Positions 12,505 through 12,522 of a stretch of DNA of 12,522 bases are shown in pieces (within the stretch, counting starts at the first letter, position 1; each line of letters starts with the position of its first letter). A program made the translations under genes and the position numbers. The notes beneath the pieces are model-generated. The model was not told the DNA's origin, made no database searches, and saw only the letters and a list, made by a program, of their open reading frames with translations. Origin of the DNA: JAWWBG01 sp033721095 (GTDB taxonomy: Bacteria; Actinomycetota; Nitriliruptoria; Nitriliruptorales; Nitriliruptoraceae); the NCBI GenBank assembly GCA_033721095.1, contig JAWWBG010000063.1, forward strand, positions 1 to 12,522. The letters are read 5' to 3'.

Positions 12505-12510
12505 AGCCTA
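12505..12510 (-). promoter_or_regulatory. Predicted -10 element (TAGGCT) of the bldD-like gene
   Basis: TAGGCT on the minus strand lies about 40 bp upstream of the GTG at 12464, directly before the dyad. The -35 position falls beyond the right edge of the window. Confidence 0.45.
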
Positions 12511-12522
12511 CGGTGCGTGACG

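Overview
The window is about 70% G+C by eye, with strongly GC-biased third codon positions. It carries several actinobacterial hallmark families: a BldD-type regulator, an EtfD-type iron-sulfur/cytochrome b protein resembling mycobacterial Rv0338c, an HRDC-tailed UvrD-like helicase, and an LPXTG-anchored secreted protein. I infer a chromosomal segment of an actinobacterium. It may be a less-studied lineage such as Nitriliruptoria or a relative, but that placement is a guess. I see no tRNA, rRNA, CRISPR array, insertion sequence or phage module.

Layout. At the left edge (1-416, minus) lies the N-terminal part of a multi-pass membrane protein that runs out of the window. A 177-bp gap with small hairpins follows. 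Next is a DUF192 lipoprotein (594-1139, minus), divergent from a 75-aa helix-turn-helix protein (1251-1478, plus). Then come a 946-aa UvrD/HRDC helicase with an unrecognised N-terminal domain (1515-4355) and a secreted protein with an LPATG wall anchor (4391-6205). A TipAL-like MerR regulator (6248-7015) follows, with its own dyad-containing promoter, and an RNA 2',3'-cyclic phosphodiesterase (7028-7552) lies 12 bp downstream, probably cotranscribed. Two small hairpins separate these from a translationally coupled pair: a 55-aa membrane peptide (7621-7788) and a roughly 10-helix membrane protein (7785-9047). The right part holds EtfD (9119-11341), a divergent beta-carbonic-anhydrase-like protein (11435-11974) and, convergent with a 4-bp gap, a BldD homologue (11979-12464, minus).

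How the genes work together. Most genes look like independent housekeeping or regulatory units, not one pathway. EtfD should pass electrons from acyl-CoA dehydrogenases, via electron-transfer flavoprotein, to menaquinone. The helicase belongs to DNA repair or replication. Two regulators carry clear ligand-sensing signatures: TipAS-type drug binding with its cysteine, and the BldD cyclic-di-GMP motif. Each has a perfect 7+3+7 dyad at its own promoter, which suggests autoregulation.

Regulation. A TANNNT element (TAGCGT, TAGGGT, TAGACT, TACGGT or TAGGCT) lies 7-36 bp before almost every transcription unit, on both strands, mostly without a recognisable -35 box. This fits the actinobacterial housekeeping -10 consensus. 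At the helicase gene it sits so close to the ATG that the mRNA is probably leaderless.
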